64,000 nt of DNA from Rhypophila decipiens (taxonomy: Eukaryota; Ascomycota; Sordariomycetes; Sordariales; Naviculisporaceae). How positions within the stretch are numbered: the stretch's first letter is position 1; every line of letters begins with the position of its first letter. The notes under the pieces are model-generated. The model was not told the origin of the DNA. It searched no databases and worked only from the letters and a program-made list of their open reading frames with translations. The stretch is from the NCBI GenBank assembly GCA_033297075.1, contig MU858089.1, forward strand, positions 174,380 through 238,379. The letters are read 5' to 3'. Shown here piece after piece: positions 47,101-58,624 of this stretch. The position numbers were made by a program, and so were the translations under genes.

Positions 47101-50100
47101 TTCGGCGCAGCGGTGCGGATGACAGGACCGGGGGAGGCTTGCTCGGGGCGGGGAAGCCAGTTCATCGGTGAGGAAGGATTGGATTGCGACCCTTGGCCAC
47201 CAAGGACGGTTGTTGCTTCTTCCTGGCGTTATTGTAGGTGGCTTCTTCTCGAATATCTGGCCCCGGTTTCTCCTTCCATTTGATGTCCAGTTCCAGTGAT
47301 TTTTGAGTTTGTTGTTTCCTTCTAAACCGGGGTTCCGCAATTCTGTGTACGGATATTTGTCACGAGGTAAAACATAAATGCACTGTAGATCTTCCAAAGT
47401 ACGCGCGTCGAAGACCCGTAGTTGAGACGAAGGTTGAAGAATTGCCGAGCTCGAAATGGAATCCGTGCATAGCCAAGGAGAAGCACATCATTTTCACCCT
47501 CAACTCGCCTGGTTTCGGTTCAACATGGCCATCAAGGTCCTCGAACACCACACAGCTTCAACCACTTCTTTCCTTCCCCAGGAATCACAGGACTCAGCAA
47601 GCCTCAATGGACAAAACATTATCCCTCGTCCAGGCCTCTGCATTTGAGCGAGACAAGACAGCAAGGGTTCAGAGATATGATGAAAAGCCCCTGAACTGTA
47701 TTTCACAAACTCCAAGACAAGGGCCCGTATAGAGTAGAACATGAAAAACATAATATTTTCTAGGTTAGTTCCCAGCCACCTCGCTTTCGGTTTGGATTTA
47801 ATTCATCGAAACCAACCAAGTTAGTTGAACCAACAGCAACAAGAAACACTCCCCAAGCCTCATTATCCGTACCCGTACAAGCGGATGCGAATGTTGTCAC
47901 TGTCACTGTCACCGTCACCGCCCAACGCCTCGCCAACAAGCCAATTCAACGATGCCGTCAGCCACAGAACGAGACAGCGTCAAAGCAAACATTCTGGATC
48001 AAAGCCTAGGCACGGAGTATTAGGTATCATATTATAGGCACAAAATACCTCGCCTTGCTTGCCAATAAACGTGCATGCAGCTGAGAGGCGTCAAATTCCT
48101 GTCGTGCTTGAGCGAGACGATAAGACAAAGGATGAGATATGAGAGAAGCATTCTAGGATTGTTCTGTGGTATTTCAAAATGCAGGTCATGTCATGGATGT
48201 CTACGGATATATTACAAGGATACAATGAGGTGAGTGGAAATTGAAATACAGCAGGTGAGCGTACATTACCGTACAGTACAGAACTCCGTGATGAGTTTGA
48301 TATGCCCCAGTCTTCACTGTGCAGCCAGGTATCTCGAGATACGTACGGGTTACATACAACACTGCAAGTCCATGCTGTTGGTTGTTCATTCGGCGACTTC
48401 GGGCATGTGCAATCGAAAGGAGCAACCAGGACCATAGTAAAGAACACAAAATGGTCTGATTATGATGAAATACATCCAGAGATTCGGATTCGAGGACCTC
48501 TAATTCCGGGCTTCTGGACCATCTCAAAATCCTACATCCACCAGACAGTGGGAGCAACTCGCTGAGATGCTTGCTTGCCTGCTTACTGATCTCTTACAGC
48601 GCCCGATTCCTATCAATGAGCTTTGACGTTTTCCTAGCTCACCGGTATTGTTATCCCAGCAAGTCTCGCCCGGTCGGTGAGCACAGGTCGGTAATTGAGA
48701 TATCATCAAAACACCGAGGTGTGCTGCTCTGCTCACCGTTCCCCGTCGTCATTATGGATTTGTGGTCGTTGCTTGCTAATCGGCCTGATTGAAAGGCCCG
48801 GCGCTTTCGCAAAACACCATGAATCGGGAGGCCGGTACTTTTGAAAATGGAATCATTGTCTTCGGGCCTATTTATAAAAAAAACCTATCAAATAAATACA
48901 AGGCGATAAATAAAGTGCACTGCATTTCCTCATCTCTGTAATGCCCATCATCGCTAGATGCTGGTGTCGATCCCTGAATGGTGGTGTCTGTAAGGTACCT
49001 CGGTGCGGGAGCACTGATTCCCGGCCTGCCGGCCTTGAAAATATTCCAAATCGTCTTCTTCGCTGCCTGCCTACTACGACTCCAACTTGAGAGTGAAGAT
49101 CTCGGCTACCACGTGCTGTGTGCGTGTAACCTCTACCATCTCATCCGTATTGGACAAACCGACACCCAAAGGACGTAGATCCACGGGTTCTTCAAGTCTT
49201 ACAAGTTATAACAGGCCCGTCGTTTGTCCACGGTACGGGCCCGTACGATGGAATCTGGCGGCCGGCCGGTCGATATTAGCGAGCGGAGATGGGAGAATGC
49301 AGTCTAACGATATGAACCTTCTACCTATATTCGGGTGCTTCATGCAGTCCGCGCATCCCGAACCCGTCATGGCAGTTTGGATGAGGAATCACCATGTGCA
49401 ATTGTGCATCTACGCAATATATGGGACTTTGGGATGCAGAATGATTAAACCCGGCTCTAGAAGTGAAGCATGAACCATCATTTGTTAATATACGGAGGGC
49501 ATGCCACGATGCTGAACACATATTGGATGAGATGGGATGAGCCAACCAGTGCGCCGGTGCTGCTCGCGGAGGTTTCTCTCGGAACAAACCGAGATTTGGG
49601 TAACCGCTCCAATGGGAGGACAATGTCGATAGGAACTTTGATAGTCATGAAGCGTGGTCCTTTGGTGACTTCAAATCGCGAGAATCAACCATGCGAGCAT
49701 CGTGGTCGGTATCTTTGATAGAGGACAGCGAGGAACTCAAGCTACCAGAGGCACAGACATCGCACACTCAGGGACTTCGGGCCGCCAAGCTCCTTCACAC
49801 CAGCCAGAAGCGCGTGGGTTTCCAGCACTGTAGCTGCACTGTGCTAGCGGCCGTGACGGATACACAACTTGTACCAACGAAAAAAAAAAAGAACGGCGCC
49901 AAAAAAGTTCCCTTCTTTTCGTTTTCTTCGTGGCGTCCGAAAACACCGACGCCTTCCGAAGCGTTTGGTTGGCTGTGAAACGATGATGTAAAAATGATGG
50001 TCTGTTGCACTGTGGCTGCTTTGGCAGTTGGGCGTGGTGGAGGGGCCGTGAACCACAGTGATGGATTCACTCATGATTGGTCCATTGTTCGAAACACTTC

Positions 50101-51508
50101 GATGCACCGTCGTCGACTATTCATGTAATAGCGTAACATACGTTTTGCCCCTTCCACCGATGAGTCAATAGAAGATGAGAGAAACGAAAAAGAAAGAAAT
50201 GGAAGAATAATGATACATTAAACTACACTAGTGAAGGAGGCCACCCGGGTCCGGCGTGCCGGGTCCTGCAGAAAGCCAGCTGGCGATCGGGATTGGACCG
50301 CCCCGAACTGCAGGCCGCGGCAGGAAGCAACACGGGACGGAGCAGAATCCCCCCTTTCTTCTAGGAATTGCCGGCATATGTGGGTATCCCTAGAACTGCA
50401 ACTTTTAACATCATAAAAGTCGACTTGTCACAAAGTTCGTCTCGTATCTTTAGAAGCGAAAGAAAAAGAAAAGAGAAAAAAAGGTTGGCAAACTTGCTAC
50501 CAAGGACATTCACAAGAGAGTCTGTGATTCGTCAAGAACCCAAGGTCTTCCCCGCCGGAGCCAGCACCGCGGTGAGTTTATTGGCCACGAACCGAGATAG
50601 ACTGACTGGTCCCGCGGCGGGGAGGCCATCGAGATTCGAGAAGAACTGGTGTTCGCCGCTGACAAACGATCATATTGAAGTTATTCCTGCTTCCCCAGAA
50701 ATAACTATACACGTAGACATCTTGTAACCGTGTAGATGAGTTGTATGGTTAGAGCATATCGCTACAGGTACAACAAGAGACCGACATCACAACAAAACAC
50801 CGAGTAATCAAGCTCAAGATGAGGGTCGACAATCATCCCTCACCGCTCAGGACTTGATGGATACCAGCTAGCATGTTTCTCCAAAATTGAGGCTGAGGCT
50901 GGTTTGGAACTTTGAGCAACCTGCCTTCATTTGTTCCCCTTGTTCCAAACCCTGAATTCTTGAAGCCAAAACCTTGCTGCCATTTGCCTCAACTTTGTCT
51001 CGGACATATCTACTATCTACACACCGGTCGGCCTAGAAATGGTCTCAGACAGAAAAGGAAGTGTCAGTGGGTATCTTCATCTCAGACACCATAATGGCGG
51101 TTCCAAGACACGCAGGTGGATGTGCTTTCGGTTTAGATCGGTTCAGCCATGCATGGGTGGTCAATCGTCTACCGACTGGGCTCGGCGTCTGCAACCCACA
51201 GAGGCCTGCGTCGACCTGCATGGAACCCATATCCACGGGCTGGCCAGTGCTTGGTCCTCATATTGTTCCGTGAGAGACTGCAGGCTGAGAGGTTCACGGT
51301 TGAGTCGACTCTCGAGGAGAGAACAGAGCGGCAGTCAAGCGAGCGGCCTGGGTTTGGATAGAGACCAGTCGGGCGACTTGTAGAGTTAGGAATAGCTGTC
51401 AAAAAGGCGTGGCCAGCGAAAACACTTTGTGCATCCCGATTCGCCCTCACAGTATTGTCTGGGGTCAGGCTCAGCTGTCGTTTATCTGTCTCGATTCCTG
51501 GCATAGTT
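41173..51508. other. 10.3-kb region without a recognisable gene
   Basis: The longest gene-free stretch of the window, lying directly upstream of the Zn2Cys6 regulator. Open frames up to about 200 codons occur on both strands, but none shows a known domain, a credible start context or low overlap with rival frames. Seen in it: a GT microsatellite (41609-41625), GTAC palindromes (43721-43735, also near 48263), a purine-rich run at about 50457-50485, and an A-run followed by a T/C-rich segment at 49880-49930. It may contain the long 5' leader and promoter of the regulator, non-coding transcripts, or genes too diverged to see. Confidence 0.45.
41609..41625. repeat. GT dinucleotide microsatellite
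   Basis: Perfect (GT)n run of about 8.5 units, about 440 bases upstream of the Zn2Cys6 start codon. Confidence 0.8.
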
Positions 51509-52518
51509 CTAGGCGTCATTGATACTAGGATCAGCCCAGCAGTGCCCAGATAAATTCCTCCTTCTCTTCTTCTTAGGACGCCTCTCCTCTTCGGGCTCGA
51601 CTGGCATACTTTCCACCTCCCTTGACCGACTCGGCGGACGATTATGCTCCGCCGGTTCGGGGCCGCCGAGAGGAGGCTGCCTGGGAAGTACCTGATCCGA
51701 GTCGAATGCTTCCTCCTCTCCTTCGGCCGGACGATTACGCTCATCCGGTTCGGGGCCACTGAGAAGAGGCTGCCTGGGAACTACCTGATCAGAGTCGAAT
51801 TCCTCTCCTTCGGTCTCAACGAAGACTAAATCTCCTGTTTTTCCAAGTGAGCTCCTCCCTGCTTCCTCGAGCAGGATTGCAAATGCCAGCAGGGCAGTCT
51901 CGTCCATGCTCCTCTCGTCTAGTTTTCTTAGTCTTTGTCTTTCTTCTCCTGCCGGCGATGCCTCGCTAGCAGGTTTCCTTCCGGCATAATAACGCTGATC
52001 CATTGCTTCATAGAAGCGGCAGGTATATCCATGTATAGCTTTCAATAGGTCGCTGTCTGGTAAGACTGGCTTGGGCCCTCCGCCTCCATCGGGGAGGTCT
52101 CGCTCATTGGCCCAGTAGATGTCGTGCTCCGCGTAGCGTGTAGGGGCATGTCTGCGACGGAAGAGGACATCTTCGGGCGCGATTCGGCGGCGAGCGGCGT
52201 TCTCAGCGATCTTATTCTGGTATTGGTCAAGGGTCCCGAGTCTTCTTGCTTGCCTGAGAAAAACGTTCTCGCCTGTTACTACGTGGCCTATTCGGAACGT
52301 TAGATGGCTACTGTGAAGGGCGGACCCGGGACAAGTTGGGGGACGCTGAACATACCTGCCACAGCCTCGTACAAGCTGAAATCTCCGCCGCGAAATTTTC
52401 GTTGTTTGGGTGGTGGCTTGGATTGTTTGGGTTGTTTGGGTTGTTTGGGTTGTTTGGGTTGTTTGGGTTGTGGTTTGGAACTTGCGACTGACGGAGACGT
52501 TGGTGCTGAGGAGGCCAT
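51509..52518 (-). CDS. Fungal protein of unknown function, likely nuclear, with internal duplication
   Basis: Two exons, 52518..52356 and 52287..51509. The intron has a textbook GTATGT donor, a CTAAC branch site and a TAG acceptor. The product is 313 aa; four residues more if the ATG at 52530 is used. I do not recognise a named family, though the core reads like a conserved fungal protein. In order: a (Pro-Lys-Gln) repeat at about 20-35; FSLYEAVAGHVVTGENVFLRQ joined across the intron; an Arg-rich helix (NKIAENAARRRIAPEDVLFR); SDLLKAIHGYTCRFYEAMDQ; and a conserved-looking acidic helix SMDETALLAFAILLEEA. The C-terminal part contains two copies of a roughly 32-residue unit (FDSDQVVPRQPLLSGPEP and FDSDQVLPRQPPLGGPEP) and ends with RRPKKKRRRN, a classical nuclear signal. 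Head-to-head with the CSA-like gene, 0.76 kb apart. Confidence 0.75.
51653..51804. repeat. Tandem duplication (~85-bp unit) in the unknown gene
   Basis: Two adjacent similar copies, each starting near CCGGTTCGGGGCC and containing AGGCTGCCTGGGAA and ACCTGATC(C/A)GAGTCGAAT, code for the two related C-terminal units. Confidence 0.8.
52421..52480. repeat. 9-bp minisatellite GGGTTGTTT
   Basis: About five consecutive copies of GGGTTGTTT, plus a degenerate copy on each side. On the minus strand they code for Pro-Lys-Gln repeats. The period is a multiple of three, so length changes would stay in frame. Confidence 0.85.
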
Positions 52519-53276
52519 TTTTCCGACCATAGCACCTGAGTGGGCACGCAGCGGTCTGAATATACGAAGGTTGTGTTTGTCTCGATAGCACCGCGTTCCC
52601 TTGTTGGGACCCGTCGTTCAACCCTCTGGATAGTATTGCCGTGTTATCGGTTTGCTTGGGTCGAATAGTATGGAAAATAAAACTCGTGGTAGTGAATTGA
52701 AGGAGCAGAAGTGAGAGAAGCAACCTGTGTTTGCCCCTTTGTGTTTTGCTCCGAGTTATGTGGAAAGGGAGAGGAATTGAATTTGAGATTGAAGGTTCAG
52801 CGATAACGCGTATGGAGAGCGATATTTGCCCCACCATGTCCAACCGGGACCAATACCGTATAGTACGGCACGATACACGCACGGTAGGTAATACAGAAAG
52901 CACACTGCTCGTAAGAATTTAAAGGGTAGAACTAGGTACTTATAACTCCCGTCCTCAGTACTCCGTGCAGCCTTGTGATATACTCTGTGCATCCTCTCAT
53001 ATAAAACTACCTCGTGCTACTCTTCAAAGCCTCATGAATGCCCTTTCGAAAGACAAGGCAGCGTAGTTGGATCACGTTCGGTAGCCCCACAACCCGCCCA
53101 CGGCCCCCAACGTCATCCTCCCAACGGATAATGGCCCGCGTTTCCTACCAATACAGTTCGGACAACTTCTCACGTTAATCGGTCAAAGGCCAGCGTGCAG
53201 GTTACCACTCACCTCTTCCTTGGCAAGGCTGAAAGAAAGAAAATGCTCTCTTCGAAGAGACAACTACCTGGCCTTG
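52519..53276. promoter_or_regulatory. Bidirectional promoter region
   Basis: 760-base spacer between two start codons pointing outward (unknown gene on -, CSA-like on +). Short frames only. No TATA box was chosen with confidence. Confidence 0.45.
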
Positions 53277-54985
53277 ATGGATCAGCTCCTGTTTGAGCGG
53301 TCGACGGGCAATGTGCCGGCCGGTCTCTTTGCCCGGCTGCACACAACCAAGCTCCTGAACTCTTTTCGTCCGGCCCCAGGTTTTCGCTTCGACGGCGGAG
53401 AGCGTCTTGTTGCAACGCCTGTGGCCGTCCCATCTGGACAATCTGATGATGGACATGCTGCCTTTTCAATATGGGCTCATCAAGCAGGTGTGAATGCATT
53501 AGCCCTTGAGCGCTTCGATGGAAGGATGTAAGTTGCTCTTCTAGTATTATGCTCCAAGTCCTGAGCCAAACCTGACCGCCACCCGACTAGACTCATATCC
53601 GGCGGCTCAGATGCAACCATCAAGATCTGGGACCTCGAGCAATGCGGAAACCCAAATCCAGCATACACATACCGCCCCGTGTCATCTGTTGCTCGAGCTG
53701 GACAGCCGCCGCAGCCGCTCTCCGCCGCCCGACGTGGTACCGAGGCCGGTCTCACAGCTCGACCCAGCACCAGTACCAGCCCGACAGGTCCCGTAGACAA
53801 AGCTGCCGGCCATCGTTTCGGCATTACCCACCTCTCGTTCTATCCGTTCGACAGCGATGCCTTTCTCTCATGCTCCTACGACCAGACTCTGAAGCTCTGG
53901 TCGACCCGGAATGCTCGGGTCTCGGGCACCTTTGACCTCGGCGCAAAGGTCTACACACATGCCATCTCACTTATAGCGTCTCATCTACTCGTGGCTTGTG
54001 GAACTCAACATCCCGCCGTCCGTCTGGTAGACCTACGATCATCGGCTGCAGTTCAGTCCCTGATTTCTCCAGGTCAGCTCGGGGGCTCAGCAGGGGCTAA
54101 CTTGGCCGTAGCATGGTCGCCGGTACACGAACATGTTCTGGCTAGTGGCTCAGTAGACGGTGCGGTTCGAATCTGGGATATCAGGAAGTCCAACGGGCTC
54201 ATCGGTCTCTTGGATCAAGAAGATAGCCTGGGCATCCTCCACCCCGGACGTGCGCCACCACCGGGGACCTTTCCCGAGGGAACACTGCAGGCGAGAGGGA
54301 TTCGGCAGTCCGCACGCGCACATCACGGCCCCGTAAACGGACTCACTTGGACCGACGACGGAGAGTATATCGTCTCGGCGGGACACGATCGCAAGATCAG
54401 GGTCTGGAGCTCTGCTACTGGGGCGAACACCCTGGCGAATTTTGGACCAACAATACGAAATAGGCACGTGGGGAGTCTTGGAAGCTGCATGCTTGTTTCT
54501 CCCACCGGACTTACTTCTGTCAAGAAAGAAATTCTCGTCTTTCCCAACGAGACTGAGATTCTGATCATGGACCTACATGAAGGGACTATTATTACGCGGT
54601 TAAGGGGCATGGGACCCGGTATGGCCGCAGTAAGGGCCGGACGGGGAGGTGAGAGAACCGTAAAAAACCGGCTGACCAGTGGTAAGTGTATTTTTACGGC
54701 CGCAGCTGACCCTCGACTAATAATCTCTTCGCAGTTGTTTGGCGCGGGGCTGGCGGCTTCGCTGGCTCAAGTGGAGTTGTCATGGGCGGCAGAACTTCCG
54801 CCGGCGGTCTCTACAGCGGCCACCTAGACGGACAAATCCGCGTATGGATGCCACAGCTTGACGGCCTCGACAACGAGGACGAAGATGAAGCCTCGCAGGA
54901 AGTGGCTGATGCGCGGGCAAAGAAGCGCAAAGTGCTCGATGATGCGTTCAAGAGCTTGATGGGACGGCAAATCACCTTTAGCTGA
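53277..54985 (+). CDS. CSA/ERCC8 (Rad28)-like WD40 protein of transcription-coupled repair
   Basis: WD40 propeller that in the CSA/Rad28 family acts as substrate receptor of a DDB1-CUL4 ubiquitin ligase during transcription-coupled nucleotide excision repair. Three exons, 53277..53527, 53591..54681 and 54735..54985 (donors GTAAGT; acceptors CTAG and GCAG), give 530 aa. The opening MDQLLFERSTGNVPAGLFAR with its N-terminal helix fits the family. Blades seen: GGSDATIKIWDLE (about 88-100), SCSYDQTLKLWS (about 176-187), ASGSVDGAVRIWDIR (about 268-282, containing the WDxR box that contacts DDB1), SAGHDRKIRVWSS (about 345-357) and YSGHLDGQIRVWMP (about 473-486). A low-complexity insert (about 110-150) separates blades 1 and 2. 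The tail has a basic KKRK and ends in LMGRQITFS. The family is likely; a general WD40 scaffold is the alternative. Confidence 0.8.
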
Positions 54986-56820
54986 GGTTCCCTATCAAAT
55001 GGGCCAATGTGGAGAGCACAGACTTCCTTTCACCGAGGCGTTGATCGCCAATCTCACGCTGTACTCGGTATAGTGTACTTCAATCTCGGCGCCTAAATCT
55101 CTGCGTGGTGGCCATACCAATTTCTCGGGGTTCGGGGCTTATTTTCGGTATCGACCTCATATGTTGTGGTGCAAAACCCTCCATTGCACGCCCATAATCT
55201 CCACAACTGCCACACAAGTTTACCACGGTTGAACTTTGAACTGAGTGAGTCTGATCTTAGCATCCGTCTAGTGGGATATTTACTAAACATGATCCAGGTT
55301 TAGGTTCTCTGAATCTTCATTAATAATCTTGTCTTCAAGAGGTAGGCCGTCCAGAATCTCTTTGTTACACAAAGGAATTTGATACTCTGATAATTTTAGA
55401 ATGGATATTAGCTATGAAAGTCCTGTGTTTTCTGATCTAGAGAGATGAGTGGGGGGAGGGAAGAAGGAAGATTCAAGACAGTATAGGAATAGCATCTCCC
55501 AGTTCCCTTACATCCGAAGTGCTCGAGCCAAGATTCCGGAAATAAGTGATGGTTTTTTGGCAGTCAAAGATCGAGCAGGTGGGGATTTGGTGACATGAAG
55601 TTACATTAGCTTCACTTTCATGCTCATCCCCTTTGACTACCTGTAGGCGAGAGGCATATGATATCCACCGATCGAAGCCATCGAGATCTTGGGCTGAGAG
55701 GGCCGCTATTATCCGATTGTTGTCCATCAAGAGAGAGTACCGGTACCGTAGCTTTGTCGATATTTTCCTACCCCACCAAACGCGCAAGTTTCACAATCTT
55801 GATCTTGATCATTTTACTGCATAATTACACGAGAAAAGCAACATCAAATTCGCGTTGTTGCTGCGGGAAGCCACGGAGATGTACCCCGCCAAGTCTTTGA
55901 TGATCTGATTCCGCTCCCGCTTTTGCTCCACTCCCGGGGAAGCAACCCCCTGCCATCCGGTGCAGGAAAACCTCAACCCCGGGACCACCACCGTCACCAA
56001 CCCAACCGGGCATGTACACTGTACACTAGGTAGGGACAACCCAAATACATGAATTTAACCCTCTTCGGTTCCCTTTTGGTTTTTTGTTTTGCAAAGATGG
56101 CGCCTGGCTGGACCGTTATTCAGCCCTGTGGTTATTAATACCATTCAAGGTTTCATTACGGATACGGATGATACGGTTACGGGATTCCCGATATGGAAAT
56201 TTGGAGTTTTGTGTGGAATGTTGCTTCTGTTCGCAAACTCAGGACCTGGTTACAGTACTAAAGTACTCGTCCTGCCTTTGTCCGTATTCGCGAATAAACT
56301 CTACGCTATTCCTCCATCTGTTCTGTGACTCTTTGATTCCTGCTCGTTGTGTGTGGTATTTTACTCACCTGCTTATGGACGGCTTGCTGGTGATGTCCGT
56401 TTTGTGTGGCCGAAGCCGGATGTATCTTCGGTTGAACGCAGGACCTTCATGCAGGATATGGATGCAACGGGATACAAATGTAGATACTACCTACACAGAT
56501 GGGACATTATCGAGCACATCCGAAGATGTCCCACGCTTTTACTGTGCGAGATTCACACGCTCCATTCTTTCGAATCTCTCGGTCGGCTGTGATCTTTTGG
56601 CAGTATAGCTGTAGGTAGTCAAGTACCTATTAGAAAAAGACGGTATGCAGTGACGATATGCCCATCTCTTACTTGCGGTGAATACTCGTTCGGCAATTAT
56701 GCCGGTGAAAATGGAAATAGTTGGGCGAGAATCTCAGAAACAAAAGAAAAAGAAAACAACAAATGTAATGTGAGAAAAAAGAAACAGCTCACACCAGACC
56801 CATTAGTAGTGATATATCTT
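54986..56820. other. Intergenic region between CSA-like gene and tRNA-Asp
   Basis: 1.8 kb without a recognised gene. The longest frame (56084-56608, 174 codons, Cys-rich) has no known domain and overlaps other frames, so it is not called. An A-rich stretch lies just before the tRNA 3' end (56735-56790); read on the minus strand it gives T runs suited to Pol III termination. Confidence 0.4.
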
Positions 56821-56915
56821 CTCTCCCGCCGGGAATTGAACCCGGGTCTCGAGCGAATCGGAACCAGGGGCGGTTTGATGACAAGCTCACATACTGACCA
56901 CTATACTACGGAAGA
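56821..56915 (-). tRNA. tRNA-Asp(GTC) with 23-nt intron
   Basis: Reads on the minus strand from TCTTCCG (56915-56909) to CGGGAGA plus discriminator G (56821). Its mature sequence is identical to that of the tRNA at 33755-33846. The intron between bases 37 and 38 is 23 nt and shares its last 17 bases (CGCCCCTGGTTCCGATT) with the other copy but differs at its 5' end (TCAAAC against TTC). No CCA is encoded. Confidence 0.95.
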
Positions 56916-57525
56916 CTTGTTTCGAACGAATGTTGGGCACTCGTCGTAGTGGGACCGGTGGGGCTGTTTGATGAGTGTTGGGTGGGTATTCTTATCTATA
57001 TAGCTGGCTTGTACACACGATATGGTTGTGAAGGTTAAAGTGTGGAAGTTTGTGTGTGTGACTGCTGTGGGTTCGGGTTGCTCGTGGGGACGGAAGGTAG
57101 GGTTTGACTATTGGCTTCCGGGGCATGACTCGGTGTCCGGCAAGCATTGTGAGAATGCAAGGTTGGTCGATGACAAGGGAATCACCGACATGAATCCCTT
57201 ACCTATTCTTTGTCATTAATATAATTGGAGAATGGTCAATGCTTGGGACTGACAATATGGTATAATCGAAAGCCTTATATGTTGATGGGTTTTTTCAGTC
57301 AAGACGAAGAGGATATGGCAACTCAATCTGATTTGACTAGCTCATAAAACTAACTAGGTAAGGAAATCATCACAAAAATATCAACTGCCTCCCATTGGTG
57401 TGGGTAAAGCATGTTGACTCCCTGTCAGTGAGAAGGGGGTAATAGATTATCTAGTTGTACAGACGACAAAAGAGAAATAATGTCATAAACGCATCCCATC
57501 ATTCCAATATACACAAGATGTCAAC
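56916..57525. other. Intergenic region, no recognised feature
   Basis: Upstream of the minus-strand tRNA and downstream of the LEA-like gene. GT-rich near 57050. No gene or repeat recognised. Confidence 0.4.
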
Positions 57526-58624
57526 CTAGATTCCGCTGAAGCGCTCCTGGTGACTCTTGACACTGTTCCTCCGCGCCGACGAGTCGTGCTTGTGCTCGTG
57601 CTCGATGGTTGGCTCACCTAGGTGCTGCTGCAGAACTGAGGGGGGTACCTGAGCAGCATCGGTGGGATCGCGCCTGCCTAGGCCGGAAGAATGTGTTGTT
57701 GTTCCAGATCTGGGGGAAGTTAGCGTCCAGTCTTTGAGATGTTGATTATGAGACTTTACTTACTTACTGGTAGGTCTTGTTGCCTCCCATGGTCTTGCTG
57801 CCATCGAGGTCGGAGTCGACACGGGGATCGAGCTTGTTGGCCATGTCGCTGCTGTGAGGACCGGCGGTGTTGCTTGCAGGTCCGGGGGCAGAGTGGCCGA
57901 GAGCACCACGACCATCACGGTCGGAGTCGACACGGGGGTCGGCGGCGTTGGCCATGCGGCTGCTGTGTGGGCCGTGGGTTCCGGTCATACCAGTAGTGCC
58001 GGAGCCAGCACCACCGAAGGTGTTGCCAGAGCTACCAAAGCCGCTCTGTCCAGTGCTGCCAATGCCGCTGTGTCCAGTGCTGCCAATGCCGCTGTGTCCA
58101 GTGCTGCCAATGCCGCTGTGTCCAGTGCTACCGATTCCACTGTGTCCAGTGCTGCCAATTCCACTGTGGCCAGTGCTGCCAATTCCACTGTGGCCAGTGC
58201 TGCCAATGCCGCTGTGTCCAGTGCTGCCGAGTCCGCTAGTGCCAGTGCTGCCGAATCCACTGGTGCCGGTGTTGCCTCCCACTGTGCGGGAACCATCATT
58301 GTCAGAGTCGACGCGGGGGTCGAGAGTATTGGCCATGCGGGAGTTGTGGGGCCCGGTGGCGCCCTCAGACCTGCCGGAGCTGGAGAATGTGTTTCCTCCC
58401 ATGCCGGAGCTTGTGTTTCCTACACCAGAGCTGCCGTACTCGCCGTGGCCTGCCTTGCGCATGCCGCCGGTGTTGTGGGAGCCATCCATATCAGAGTCGA
58501 TACGGGGATCGGCAGCATTGGCGACGCGGGAGCTGTGGGGACCGGCGGTGCCCTCGGGAGCGGAGTGCTTGTCACTCTTGTCGGAGTGGAGAGCATCCTT
58601 GACCTTGTTGATGATTCCTGACAT
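57526..58624 (-). CDS. LEA/hydrophilin-like stress protein with two repeat families
   Basis: Two exons, 58624..57768 and 57709..57526 (donor GTAAGT, acceptor CCCAG), give 346 aa. The protein is Gly/Ser/His/Asp-rich, without signal peptide, Cys or Trp, and looks unfolded. Two repeats are interleaved. First, four copies of a roughly 20-residue module GPH(S/N)S-x-(V/M)AN-x2-DPR(V/I)DSD-x-DG: two before the Gly-rich block and two after it. Second, ten tandem octapeptides of the form GHSGIGST. The N-terminus MSGIINKVKDALHSDK is a short amphipathic helix. Similar modules occur in fungal proteins induced in spores or by desiccation and osmotic stress, where they are thought to act as protective hydrophilins; that role is inferred. 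The second exon adds a less repetitive C-terminus (LQQHLGEPTIEHEHKHD) ending in QERFSGI. A TATA-like box lies about 145 bases upstream of the ATG. Confidence 0.85.
58034..58273. repeat. 24-bp in-frame minisatellite (ten units)
   Basis: Tandem units of the type CCAGTGCTGCCAATGCCGCT plus four bases code on the minus strand for ten octapeptides. Seven are exact Gly-His-Ser-Gly-Ile-Gly-Ser-Thr, flanked by variant units at both ends. DNA copies differ at silent sites, so the array is not freshly expanded throughout. Confidence 0.88.

Noticed and set aside
51509..52903. Single long open frame of 464 codons for the unknown minus-strand gene
   Set aside because: The 5' part reads as low-complexity noise. 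A GTATGT-CTAAC-TAG intron and an alternative first exon in another frame give a better, shorter protein.
56084..56608. 174-codon Cys-rich frame on the + strand
   Set aside because: Overlapped by another frame of similar quality, no signal peptide or domain, and no conserved pattern of Cys spacing.
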